DNA of 64,000 bases, taken from NCBI GenBank assembly GCA_012934845.2, contig WNNJ02001396.1, positions 1 to 64,000 on the forward strand, read 5' to 3'. Positions 11,060 through 21,486 of the stretch are shown here, in pieces; the stretch's first letter is position 1, and the number at the start of each line of letters is the position of its first letter. The notes under the pieces were generated by a model. That model was not told the origin of the DNA, made no database searches, and worked only from the letters and a program-made list of their open reading frames with translations. The translations under genes were made by a program, and so were the position numbers. The DNA comes from Pomphorhynchus laevis (Eukaryota > Acanthocephala > Palaeacanthocephala > Echinorhynchida > Pomphorhynchidae).

Positions 11060-13913
11060 GAAGTGTGTCAGATTGCTAGAGATGATATTACTACTCACAC
11101 GGGTGTGAATAAAAGTCATAGTATATTTTATTGTAATGTTCGGAGCTTGTTACAGAAAGTCGATGAGCTAAAGTTTAGGATCGAGTCTGTTAATCCAATT
11201 ATAGTTGGTATTACAGAATCTTGGCTTAATTGTGATGTATCCGATGCTGAGGTATCCATCCCAGACTATTCTTTGTTCCGTAGTGATCGGATAGGGGGTA
11301 GGGGTGGTGGCGTAGCTCTCTTTATGAGAGACGAAGTTAAGGTGCGCGTTTTGAGTAAGTCGTCTATTGATAGAGTTGAGAGTTTGTGGTGTCGAGTGAA
11401 TTTTGATAACAGCTCACCCATCATACTGGGTCTTGTGTATCGTGCTCCTAAGGCAATATCTAAGAAACTCATTGAAGAGATAGAGTTGTATACGCGAGGA
11501 GATTGTGATACTGTGATAATTGGGGATCTGAATATGCCAGATGTTAAATGGACTTCGAATACGGTTCTTCCTACTTGTGATAGTGAATCTTGTGACCTTA
11601 TGGAGTGTTTTGCTTATTGTGGTCTTGCTCAATTTGTTGATGTACATACTCGCTTTTCAAGTTGTAGTTCTTCCCTTCTTGATCTTTGCCTATCGACAAA
11701 CAGTCAATTAATCAGTAGTATCCAATATGATTCTCCTGTTGGTTTGTCTGATCACTGTGTAGTTAAAGTTTTGCTAAATATACAAATGAGGGTGTTTCAT
11801 CATGCTCGGTATAAACGTCAGATTAATGTTTTTCGGGCGAACTATGATGTTATTACATCAAAGCTGCATAGAGTAAGTTGGCCTGATCCGGCTGTTGTCG
11901 GAGTTGACGAGGCCTGGGATCATTTTCGCGTGACGCTTTATTCTCTAATGGTAAAATTCTCACCTTTGAAGTCTAAGACTAGTCGGAAAAGCGCTCGTTG
12001 GTTTGATACTGAGCTGGCTACTGCGATGAAGGCTCGTGACTTCAGTTTCAAATGCTTTAAGGGTGGGTTTTGTGAATATGGTGTTTATAAGCAGGCGAGA
12101 AATTTCTTCAATTCTTTAAAGCGACATAAGCGCTATTTATTTGAAAATGGTCTAGCTCATAGTTGTAGACATGATCCCAAAGCTCTCTTTCTATATGTGA
12201 ATAGTAGTAGGAACGCTAATAAAACAATTGGCCAATATTTTGATAGCGTTATTGAAGACGACCTTGCTGAGATGTTCTCAAGGCATTTTTACTTGTACAA
12301 AGAGACTACAAACGAGTATTCTGAACCTATCCAGAACAGTGAGACGATAAGAGGTGCTAGTGTTTCATATCCTAGTTTAGACATAGCTAATTTGATAACT
12401 CTTGAGAAAGTTTTAGCTGAACTGCATCGTCTTAAAGAGACAAACTCCAAAGGTGCTGATTTGTTACCTTCGATATATCTTCGTCGAATAGCAGACTCAA
12501 TATATACACCACTTTGTAACATATTTCGACAATATATTATTGATACGACTCTTCCAAAAGAGTGGAAACAATCGATAATTCACCCCATCTTTAAAAAGGG
12601 TGATAGATCTTCAGTAGACAATTATAGACCAGTAAGTATTACTTGCTTATGCTGTAGAATGTTAGAGCGAATTATACATGGTTATATGGTCAAGTTTTAT
12701 AGTGAGAATAATGTAATAGCTTCTTAGCAACATGGTTTCCGTAAGGGTTATTCGATAGTTACTAATCTACTCGCAGCCCATCTTGATTGGTCAGCTAATA
12801 AAGCCGTATCAATTGCTACTGACATCATATTCTTCGATTTCTCTAAGGCATTTGACAGAGTAGACCATAGATTCCTCCTAAATAAACTAGAGAAAAGTGG
12901 CATTCCATTTTTGCTTGTTAGATGGATTGAATCGTTTTTAAGCAATCGTAGTTATTGTGTCCATGTAGATAATTTTTACTCTTCTCCGCGGCAATGTAAT
13001 ATAGGGGTGCCTCAAGGTTCAGTATTGGGTCCATTGTTATTTAGTGTCTACATCAACAATATCCCGGAATTTATTGATTCTCGGATGCTTTTATATGCAG
13101 ACGATTTGAAAATCTGGCGGGCAATTCGTTCACCCAATGATATAGTTAAACTGCAACGGGATATCGATGAAGTCGAAAATTGGGCTCTGCTCAATAGGTT
13201 GATTGTAAATATATCAAAATGCAAACATTTACGTGTTCGTGGCGGAAATGCTCAATCTTTAGTTAATTATAGCTTTCAAAGCAGTGATATAGAACGAGTG
13301 AGCAAATATAAGGACTTGGGAGTGTGGATAAACAGTGATTTGAGTACCGTCACACATACTGAACATGCTTGTTCAAATGCGTTGGGGATAATCGGTCAAC
13401 TTCGACGCACTTTCATTGCACTCAATCAATTTGCCCTACGTCCGCTAATCTTTGCTCATGTGTTGAGCCGTCTTATATATGCTGCGCCGTGTGTATCCCC
13501 AAAATTCAAAAGAACATATTAGTTCAGAGAGGGTACTTCATAGAGCTACCAAGCTAGCACCGCAACTGAAATTTTTGTCGTACCCTGATCGATTAAAAGC
13601 ACTTAGACTTGAGACTGTCACGTGGACCCGCCGGTACATCGATATGAGTATGGTCTGGTAAATTCTTAGTGATTTGGATCATCCACTTCGAGATTGTCTT
13701 CATTTGCGCTCATCCAATATCCTCCGAGGCCATGGTTTAACCCTGCGACGTGAAAGGATAAGAAAATCACGAGCTGTTCAATTTGATCGGCGAGTTGTAT
13801 CTCTGTGGAATAGGCTTGGAGAGTCAACAGTGTGCAGTAACAATATCAACGAATTCAAAAAGAAATTACGGATGGAGGATGCCATGGGGAAAGCTGCTTT
13901 TCCGTATTTGTGA
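11060..13913 (+). pseudogene. LINE-C ORF2: endonuclease-RT, nearly intact
   Basis: The endonuclease begins at HSIFYCNVRSLLQKVDELKF and has ITESWL, SDRIGGRGGGVALF, IIGDLNMPD and LSDHCVV. The linker leads to RT: NYRPVSITCLCCRMLE, QHGFRKGYS, FFDFSKAFDRVDH, GVPQGSVLGPLLFSVY, LLYADDLKIW, LGVWI. All catalytic aspartates of the RT and the endonuclease GD..N and SDH boxes are present. A stop at 12725-12727 lies just before QHGF, a frameshift lies near 13500, and another stop is at 13659-13661; the C-terminal end (SLWNRLGE) finishes at 13913. Three lesions make this the best template for defining the family consensus. Confidence 0.85.
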
Positions 13914-14232
13914 TACTTTTATTATATTTTTTTTCTGCAGTGAACCAGCCAATTAAGCCATGCTTTTATGTGCTGTTGAAACATTAATAATAATAATAAT
14001 TTTGACCATAAATGTGCGATAATAAGAATTTATCGATCGAATAGAGAATTAAGGATACACTTTGATGTCATATAGTTTACCAATAAGAATTGTATGGTTA
14101 ACGCTATCGGACGCTCGTAATAAATAAAAGAAAATGTCAATATCGTTTCCAGCAACGACAAATGAGGTTCAGCTGTCTCGCTGTGACTAAGTTTGTTTAC
14201 GGAAACCATTTTGTTTATTAATAATTTTCTTT

Positions 14233-15507
14233 TTGTTGATGAATATCTCCAAGTTTCAAGAATTGCATGTCTTAAAGTTTATAATGAATAGTAAGAATAA
14301 TAAGAATTGCAAGTCTCCAAGAATTGCATGTCTTAAAGTTTATAACGACTTACTCATATCGCGCGATCATAAATTATGTAGTGTCATAGTTTCTCTTGAT
14401 CTATCGTCTGCTTTTTACATCGTCGATCACTCGATTCTTCTCCATCGCCTTCGTCATGATTATGGCTTCTCTTTACCCACTGTATCATGGTTTTCTTCAT
14501 ATCTATCAAACCGTACATTTCGCGTATATTCTAACTCTTCTCTCTCCCATCCTTCGTCCATTCCGTCCGGTGTTCCACAAGGCTCCGTATTAGGCCCTAT
14601 ACTTTTCTCTCTTCTTATCGGTGATTTGTCTTCGATTTCTCATAAATTTAACTTCCATGTTATGCAATATGCTGATGACACTCTCATCTATGCTCATGCA
14701 CCTGTTTATCGTATTCACGATCTTAGTATTTCCGCTTCCGACTGTCTTGTCTCAATTTCCAATCATCTTTCTTCCCTTCGCCTTTCTCTGAATCCTGATA
14801 AATCCAAAATTATGTGGATCCTATCTCGACGCCTCGGCTTCGAACCTCCCTCCGTATCATTAAATTCTACAATTCTTCCTATCGTTGATAATCTCGTTTT
14901 CCTAGGCTTCCATTTTGACAACAGACTTTCACTTAAACATTTCGTTAGAGATAAAGTACGCTCATCTACCTTGATACTCCGCAACCTCCGTCAAGTTCGT
15001 AGATTGATCGATTTCTCTTCTTGTATGACTCTCATATCATCTCTCCTTTTTTCTATACTCGATTATTGTCTTAGTCTATTTTCCAACTCACCTAAATCCA
15101 CTCTTCTTCCCCTACAACGCATCGTCAACGCAGCTGTCCGAATTCTCCTCCGTCTTCGTCGTTTCGATCACACATCCTACCATCTTGCTTCTCTCGATTT
15201 GCCTACAATTTATTGTCGTGTTCAAATTCGTCTTCTTATCGTTGCTTTCCGCCTTGTAACTTTTCATACCCCTTCATTTCTCAATCTTCCTTTTCTTGAT
15301 AATTCTCGTCCTGTTTACTGTTCCTTGCATTCCTGTAGTTCCCTTCTTTTACATGTCCCAAACTACTCTACCTCCTTTGGACTCCGCTCCTTCATTGTGG
15401 CTGCTCCTCTATCGTGGAACCATCTGCCCATTCATATACGCCAATCAACTTCCTTGCCGTGCTTCAAACGACAAATCCGATCCCATTTAAACAATTTATC
15501 TGCTTGA
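14233..15507 (+). CDS. LINE-D reverse transcriptase, truncated at N-terminus
   Basis: This is an open frame of 424 codons. In order: a duplicated leader derived from the insertion edge; SLDLSSAFYIVDHSILL (first catalytic aspartate in LDLSSAF); SWFSSYLSNRTFRVYS; SGVPQGSVLGPILFSLLIGD; MQYADDTLIYAH (catalytic YADD); NPDKSKIMW; FLGFHFD; then the thumb and C-terminal domain ending SWNHLPIHIRQSTSLPCFKR. The endonuclease and RT motifs 0-2 are missing, so it is not an autonomous element even though the frame is open. Near-identity to the 19.57-20.26 kb copy implies recent activity of the family. Confidence 0.8.
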   Translation: MLMNISKFQELHVLKFIMNSKNNKNCKSPRIACLKVYNDLLISRDHKLCSVIVSLDLSSAFYIVDHSILLHRLRHDYGFSLPTVSWFSSYLSNRTFRVYSNSSLSHPSSIPSGVPQGSVLGPILFSLLIGDLSSISHKFNFHVMQYADDTLIYAHAPVYRIHDLSISASDCLVSISNHLSSLRLSLNPDKSKIMWILSRRLGFEPPSVSLNSTILPIVDNLVFLGFHFDNRLSLKHFVRDKVRSSTLILRNLRQVRRLIDFSSCMTLISSLLFSILDYCLSLFSNSPKSTLLPLQRIVNAAVRILLRLRRFDHTSYHLASLDLPTIYCRVQIRLLIVAFRLVTFHTPSFLNLPFLDNSRPVYCSLHSCSSLLLHVPNYSTSFGLRSFIVAAPLSWNHLPIHIRQSTSLPCFKRQIRSHLNNLSA

Positions 15508-15600
15508 CTTTTTCATTTTTGTTTGTGGACTTGTAAGCGTACAGCTTGTACGCATTTGCCACATTAAATAAATTTGTATTATTATATTATTAAGTCAGGA
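14257..15600 (+). mobile_element. LINE-D, 5'-truncated copy with intact RT/C-terminal frame
   Basis: The copy starts at about VYNDLLISRDHK and ends in a 3' UTR with a perfect hairpin (GCGTACA-GCT-TGTACGC, 15537-15553) followed by ATTTGCCAC, AAATAAATTTGTATTATTATA. At its left edge a 64-bp segment (AAGAATTGCATGTCTTAAAG...) is duplicated at 14257 and 14321. The family is distinct from LINE-A/B/C and closer to CR1/L2-type elements with SGVPQGSVLGP and YADDTLIY boxes. Confidence 0.85.
15537..15553 (+). other. LINE-D 3' UTR hairpin
   Basis: GCGTACA and TGTACGC form a 7-bp stem around GCT, just before the AT tail. The same hairpin is at 20293-20309. 3' stem-loops of this kind can be the RT recognition signal in LINE families (family knowledge). 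Confidence 0.7.
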
Positions 15601-16690
15601 AGCACAATTCGCTCCAGAATATTACAATATATAAAGGCCAGGATGGTTTCGATGAAGGTGTTGACATATATCATTAGCAAGTTCACGTAGAGCAATTAAA
15701 GGTATATCGTCAGGGCTAGAGGAACTAGTTCGGGATAGTCTATGCAGTTCCAAAAATCCCTGTTCAATTTAACAATTATTAAGCATTCATTTTGAGCAAC
15801 TCGAAGTATCTCTCTAAACGTTGATTTTCTTATGATGCACTGTTTCGATTTTGCAAATTTATTAGCAAGCAAACCAGCAATTGATTTTTGGTCACATAAT
15901 AAGTTGCCCACATGATCCAATTTGCATTGTAATATAGCTTGTCTCACTTTGTACTGCTTGGTTACAAACGAATATAATTCCTTTGGATCATTGCGGATTC
16001 GGGAACAGTTTTTATTTAGGAATATCATGTGTTTATTTCGTTTTTATTGATGTAGCGTAGTTCCGAGCTTCTTTGTAAGATTCGAAACTCACGTATGACT
16101 TCTGTACTTGCAAAATGCCTTATTGCGCTTTTGATTGTATGTCTTACAGAGTAAACGAGCTACGAAATTGTTTGATTGGTTTCGTTTTTGAGTACATGGA
16201 AGATGAAAATAGATTAATCAAGTGACGGAGCACTTCTCGAAGTCGTTCCAAGCCATATTTATGCATACGGAAAATGAGTCTAATCATTGATGATATGACA
16301 AAAGTGCGGTAAAATTAGCATATCCAGTCTTATAAACATTGAGTCTAGAAACAGGAGGCACGAGATCAGTAAATATTGTCGAGATGAACAATTCTATAAT
16401 TAGCACAAGTTGATCGCTTGATCCTAAGTAAGACTTAAAGGGAAGATATCTGACATCATTGATATTTTTCTGTCAAGTCCAGAAGTGATCTAGATACGTT
16501 TCTTATTCTTGTGTGTTTAAGGACATGTCGAACTATGTCACACTTTTTGAAATGTTCCAGAATTAGTATTATCTCGATGCCACTTTTCTGAATGCCAGAA
16601 ATCATTCCAACTCACATAAGACATATTGAAGTCACCGTATATTAGCAGCATATTCCTTTCGGTATCGCTGATTGACGTTTAAAGGCATGT
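15600..16690 (-). mobile_element. LINE-E fragment (minus strand): endonuclease tail to RT start
   Basis: Read on the minus strand: an endonuclease-like LLIYGDFNMSYVSWND at 16590-16670; then CDIVRHVLKHTRIRN and SLLDL; then an open stretch (15696-16028) with DPKELYSFVTKQYK, GNLLCDQKSIAGLLANKFAK; then SSPDDIPLIALRELA at the left end, the usual beginning of an RT domain. The frame is broken several times. RT palm motifs are absent, so the element is cut at 15600, against the LINE-D tail. Related to CR1/jockey-type endonuclease-RT proteins; family not assigned. Confidence 0.65.
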
Positions 16691-18020
16691 TTTTAGTAAG
16701 TGCTATGATGTCGAATACTCTTCATGGGTTAAAAGAGACAGTTCGTCGAGTTTATTTGGTAAACTCAAAACATTAGAAAATATCTGGTAAGCTCAAAACA
16801 TTAAAAAAATATCATACGGTAATAACAAAACCGTCATATCAACATTATAAAATGATATATCAAGCCCATCGCCGTGACAGTATAACGAAAACGTCCGATA
16901 TAAAAACCAAGTTGCGATGGATGTATGTTATACGTTACAACTGGATGAGTATTAGTTTGGTAGCCAAAGATGCCCTCGATAGAATTAATGGAGAGAATTT
17001 TTAAAATCAGTGGATCCGTTCCTACACGGGAAAGCGCTAAAGAGAAAGAAGATACGAAAATTACAAAAGTCATTCACAAACATCAACGAAATCGGATAAT
17101 TAACTTTGATGTTTGCCCCGGTGAAATTGTCAAAGATACTAGTTATTGATGTTACTGATTCCGTCATATCATGGCGCAGTTAGTTCAACTGTAATCTACC
17201 TGTTACACAGAGCTTCTGGACGTCCCCACAGGTTACAAGCTGTTTGCAATGAGCTGAGTATGATTGTCAGTTTATACGCTTGTGTTGCACTACTCGAAAA
17301 TCCTGAATAGACCGGTTAACGCCTCTGTATTTTCTTCACGCTAGATCTAGATTTTCGAGTTTAGTTGAGCTCGTTTGTCTTGATCTAGATCTTGTAGAAT
17401 AAGTAATCTAATGTCACGGAGGCTATATCGTTGTGAGAGCACAATGTTTTTTACACAATACGCAAGTAATTAAGTTCATCCGTGTTTTTCGATAGCATAA
17501 CCATAGAGAGAACTGAGCTTACCATGTTCATGCCCTCTTTAGTCGATAATGGTTATTCAAACTGGAAGGATTCCCTTGGATTAGGGAATATCACAGTGGG
17601 CACGATATTCTTTGCTTGATATTTAATTAATGCTTGATGTTCATCGATCACGATTTATGTTCTGATCATTCTAGTGGGATGGAAAGTGTATGACATTGTA
17701 CATATATTTTTTAATATTCTTAAAAATTTAGCTTACAACGAAAATAAGTCACTTGATCATTATGATTGTATGTATAACGTCCTTTATTAAATAAGCTTCA
17801 TCAGGTGCACCGTTGATATGATTTAGCCATAGCTTGATTTATCTTTCTCATAGAGGACACCACTAAAAACAAAGACCAGAAGCTCGTTTGGCTATACCGA
17901 TCATTCTGCGATAGCACTGGTCATTCATATGTGAAGCATATGAATGACCAGTCTCTGAATGACGCAGTCATGGATATTGCGTCGTTGTTTATAATTATTA
18001 TATAATAATATTATTAACGT
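16690..18020. other. No confident gene; short inverted repeat at 17916-17952
   Basis: Minus-strand frames near 16834-17167 do not match anything I recognise and may be upstream LINE-E sequence. At 17916-17931 and 17937-17952, perfect 16-bp arms (ACTGGTCATTCATATG) flank a 5-base loop. Short CGACCTTGCAGAT/GACCCATCAC duplications lie at 18035-18105. Confidence 0.5.
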
Positions 18021-18084
18021 ATCTTCTTTAACGACCTTGCAGATATGACCCATCACGACCTCGCAGATACGACCCATCACGTAT

Positions 18085-18665
18085 CTTCTTTACCGACCTT
18101 GCAGATCTTATGTCTCACAGTTCATTGTCTTATACTCTTTCTTTTGTTATCGGTGACTTTAACATTCGTCTTGATCGCCTGGCTGACTTTGACTCTATCA
18201 CTTTAACTAATATTTTTTCTGATTTTAACTATAAATTACTTTAAACAAGCCCAAATCATATTCTCGACGATGCTCTCGGAATCATCGCTGTTCCTAACCG
18301 CTTCAATGAATATACCTCCTTGTCAATTACTGATCCTTGTTTGTCTGATCATTTCCTTGTCACTCTTACTCTTACTCGTCATTACCCTCCTTCTCCGCCT
18401 TCACCATTATCTACACAAAGTCGACCCTAGAAACTTATCGATATCCTTATTCTCTTCACAGCGTTACTCAACTCTTCACTCTTTTCACTTCCTATTAACT
18501 ACCTCTCTCCCGATGATCTCTTCATTCGGTTTGATTCTGAACTTACAAAGCTCCTTAATTACCTTCTGCCTATTCGGGCAGGACGTTTTCAGCGGTCGCG
18601 CCATGCTTCCTGGTTCGAAATAGACTGTAATATTTCTAAGCATAGGCTCTGCCACTCTTAGTGTG
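18085..18665 (+). mobile_element. LINE-D fragment: endonuclease end and linker
   Basis: Plus-strand translation, with frame changes, gives TDLADLMSHSSLSYTLSFVI followed by GDFNIRLD, then SLSITDPCLSDHFLVTLTL (the SDH box), then a linker ending ASWFEIDCNISKHR. This is the endonuclease-to-RT linker of the LINE-D type. It ends near 18665 at an AAATAAATAAATATATATAT stretch, next to the inverted piece. Confidence 0.65.
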
Positions 18666-18699
18666 TTTAAAAAAATAAATAAATATATATATTTATTTT

Positions 18700-19312
18700 T
18701 ACTTGACAAATGTGTTCCGGCGCACGCTTACATGACCACATCAACAACAAAATATCTAAATCATGTTTCGAGGAGGTGAGTACGGATACGGCATTTGAAT
18801 TCAATAAAGGAGGGAGCGCGGCGGACATCAAGTGGGAGCCAATTCCAGGCGAGTGGGGCGGCAACGAGGAAGGATCGGAGACCGTTGTTGTTAGATTAGT
18901 TGGGAATGTGAGTAAGAGGGAATTACAGGAACGCATTGATAGAGAGAGGTGGGACAAGTGTCGTCTAAGAAAGGGATGTTGATGAACGATGAGGAGCCGA
19001 CAGCGATGAGACGAAAAGTTACGAGAGGAAGGCGGAGTTTGATGCGTATGTGTATGGTGGGCCAGGAGAGTTGGGCAAGATATGTGGATATGTGACCAAA
19101 GCGACGGAGACGTAGGAGCACTTGAACGGCAGAGTTGATGATGCGTTGTAGGGGTACAATGATGTATTTTGGAGAATTGGCGAAAAGACTAAGGCAGTAA
19201 TCGATTTTAGGGAAAATAAGCGATGAAAGAAGATACATACAAGAACGGAAGTCGATAAGGGGGCGGATACGGCGGATGTCACGGAGAATTAAGTTAGAAG
19301 AGCGGACCTTGT
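18700..19312 (-). mobile_element. LINE-D fragment (minus strand): RT thumb/C-terminal part
   Basis: The minus-strand frame 18891-19334 reads KVRSSNLILRDIRRIRPLID, LDYCLSLF-like IDYCLSLFANSPK, QRIINSAVQVLLRLRR and FINIPFLDD, i.e. the same C-terminal RT region as in the forward LINE-D copies but more diverged. It joins head-to-head with the forward copy at about 19312, where both share the GGGTTCCA-type end. Confidence 0.75.
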
Positions 19313-20345
19313 TCCATCTCGTCTGGGGTTCCACAAGGCTCCGTAGTTTTCCTTTGCTTTTCTCTCTTATTCTCGGTGATTTGTCTTCTATTTCTCATGC
19401 ATTTAACTTCTATTTTATGCAATATGCTGATGAAATTCTCATCTATGCTCACGCACCTGCTTATCGTATTCATGATCTTAGTGTTTCTGTTTCCAACTGT
19501 CTTGCTTCAATTTTTTAATCATCTTTCTTCTCTTCAACTTTCTCTGAATCCTAATTAATCAAAAATGATGTGGATCCTGCCTCAACGCTTCAGCGTAGAA
19601 CCACCCTCCGTATCATTAAATTCTACAATTCTTCCTATCGTTGACAATCTCGTTTTCCTAGGCTTCCATTTCGACAACAGACTTTCACTTAAACATTTCG
19701 TTAGAGATAAAGTACGTTCATCTACCTTGATACTCCGCAATCTCCGTCAAGTTCGTAGATTGATCGATTTCCTTTCATGTATGACTCTCATATCTTCTCT
19801 CATGTTCTCAAGACTTGATTACTGTCTTAGTCTATTTTCCAACTCACCTAAATCCACTCTTCTTCCCCTACAACGCATCGTCAACGCAGCTGTCCGAATT
19901 CTCCTCCGTCTTCGTCGTTTTGATCACACATCCTACCATCTTGCTTCTCTCGATTTGCCTACAATTTATTGTCGTGTTCAAATTCGTCTTCTTATCGTTG
20001 CTTTCCGCCTTGTAACTTTTCATACCCCTTCATTTCTCAATCTTCCTTTTCTTGATAATTCTCGTCCTGTTTACTGTTCCTTGCGTTCCTGTAATTCCCT
20101 TCTTTTACATGTCCCAAACTACTCTACCTCCTTTGGACTCCGCTCCTTCATTGTGGCTGCTCCTCTATCGTGGAACCATCTGCCCATTCATATACGCCAA
20201 TCAACTTCCTTGCCGTGCTTCAAACGACAAATCCGATCCCATTTAAACAATTTATCTGCTTGACTTTTTCATTTTTGTTTGTGGACTTGTAAGCGTACAG
20301 CTTGTACGCATTTGCCACGTTAAATAAATTTGTATTATTATATAA
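19313..20345 (+). mobile_element. LINE-D, 5'-truncated copy
   Basis: It starts at the GVPQGSV box, passes a mutated second catalytic motif (QYADEILIYAH, the second Asp of YADD changed to Glu) and a stop around 19518, then is open from 19565 to 20263 over the C-terminal domain. The last 700 bp are almost identical to the 14.26-15.6 kb copy, including the 3' hairpin (20293-20309) and AT tail. The 5' third is more diverged than the 3' part, which suggests a patchwork or gene conversion. Confidence 0.8.
20293..20309 (+). other. LINE-D 3' UTR hairpin, second copy
   Basis: Same 7-bp stem and GCT loop as at 15537-15553, at the same distance from the stop and tail. Confidence 0.7.
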
Positions 20346-21486
20346 TGTAAAATTTCATATTTTATAAATTTGCATAATTTATTTATCGTTATTAACAAAC
20401 ACAGAAACTTAGTTCTCTAAGTTCGATTGGATTTTTAATTAAAAGTATCGTTATGCCTGGGAACATTACACTTCTTCTTAATGTTATCCAAGTTCAGATC
20501 CCTAAGGGACTGCTTTTAGTAATTTTGAACTATTCTTATAATGTTCCTCTGATTGGCACAGAAAATTTCCGTTCGAAGATAAAGTTTCTGATCCAATACA
20601 GTATGAAAGATGATATGCCGTTTGGAAACCACGATGTAATGATCATCACGATCAAAGTAGTCTTTGGTGATGTCAAAATACAATATCTTTGCCAAGGCCA
20701 CGATTCACACTAAGTGCCTAACTCAGAACAAGTAAAATAGCACGTCATAACTACTATTGCATAGCACGTCATAACTACTAAATAACACGTCAATATTTTC
20801 TACAACTAATATTCGCTTTTAAATTGCTCGTTAAGCTTGTTTTTGACGAATGTTCCCAATGATGTTCTATTTGTTAGCATCTACCCCCAATCAAGCAAAT
20901 TCTTTTATAATATTGCTATGGATCTCTCTGTAAAAATTTATATTTTTTAAATTTTTAACAAAAACATAAATTGATATTTAGTTGGTATTTTAACAGCTTT
21001 ATTTCTTATTGCTGATTCACTTGACAATGGGAAGATCATCACGGGCAACGAATGCCCATGATTAGTATTTACGCTTTCAATTCAGTCGTAACAGAATACT
21101 CTATGGCTATATATTTGGGATAATGCCTGGTCAACTTGTTATCAGGTTTCTTGTTTAAGAAAATCGTTGTTGTGGTCAACTTGCTATATCTATTTGTCGA
21201 TGTTCAGTTGTTAGTGAATACGCACATCAACACTGACGATGTATGTTTTAAAAGTATACAGATCTTTTATATGCTGAAGCTTGCTTATAACTCAATTTGT
21301 CAAATGTTTCTAAATATTGCAGAAAATCTACTTTGATTTATTACTTAAAAGAATTTACTTAAGTGGAATTTATTTAATTATAAATGAATAAATACATATT
21401 TTGTATCTGAAAATTTCGAATTACTTAATAAAAAATTTTATAATCTTTTAATTTGTCTTTCGCTTTCAATATAGTCGTTTTTGTAG
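20345..21486. other. Intergenic DNA upstream of POLD2; one unsupported small frame
   Basis: A frame at 20453-20713 (+, 86 codons) has no recognised motif, and the opposite strand is also open, so it is not called. AGCACGTCATAACTACTA is repeated at 20738-20780. The 5' UTR and promoter of POLD2 must lie here; TTTTTGTAG directly before the ATG at 21487 could be a splice acceptor, so an upstream exon is possible. Confidence 0.4.

Larger units (their letters stand above)
10255..14002 (+). mobile_element. LINE-C: near full-length CR1/jockey-like element
   Basis: This copy contains ORF1, a short overlap, and an ORF2 broken only by two in-frame stops (12725-12727, 13659-13661) and one frameshift near 13500. 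The 3' UTR runs from the ORF2 end at 13913 to a TAATAATAATAATAATT tail at about 13985-14002, preceded by CCAGCCAATTAAGCC, comparable with the LINE-B tail. Few lesions suggest a recent insertion. It sits between reversed LINE-D sequence and the forward LINE-D copy. Confidence 0.9.

Noticed and set aside
17795-17825. CTGATGA on the minus strand (CGGTGCACCTGATGAAGC)
   Set aside because: No GAAA with a pairing stem II within 60 bases on that strand.
18667-18982. Two opposed frames near 18.7-19.0 kb as host genes
   Set aside because: They lie in the reversed LINE-D piece and are shadows of its RT C-terminal sequence.
20453-20713. 86-codon plus-strand frame as a gene upstream of POLD2
   Set aside because: The opposite strand is equally open, there are no motifs, and composition equals the flanks.
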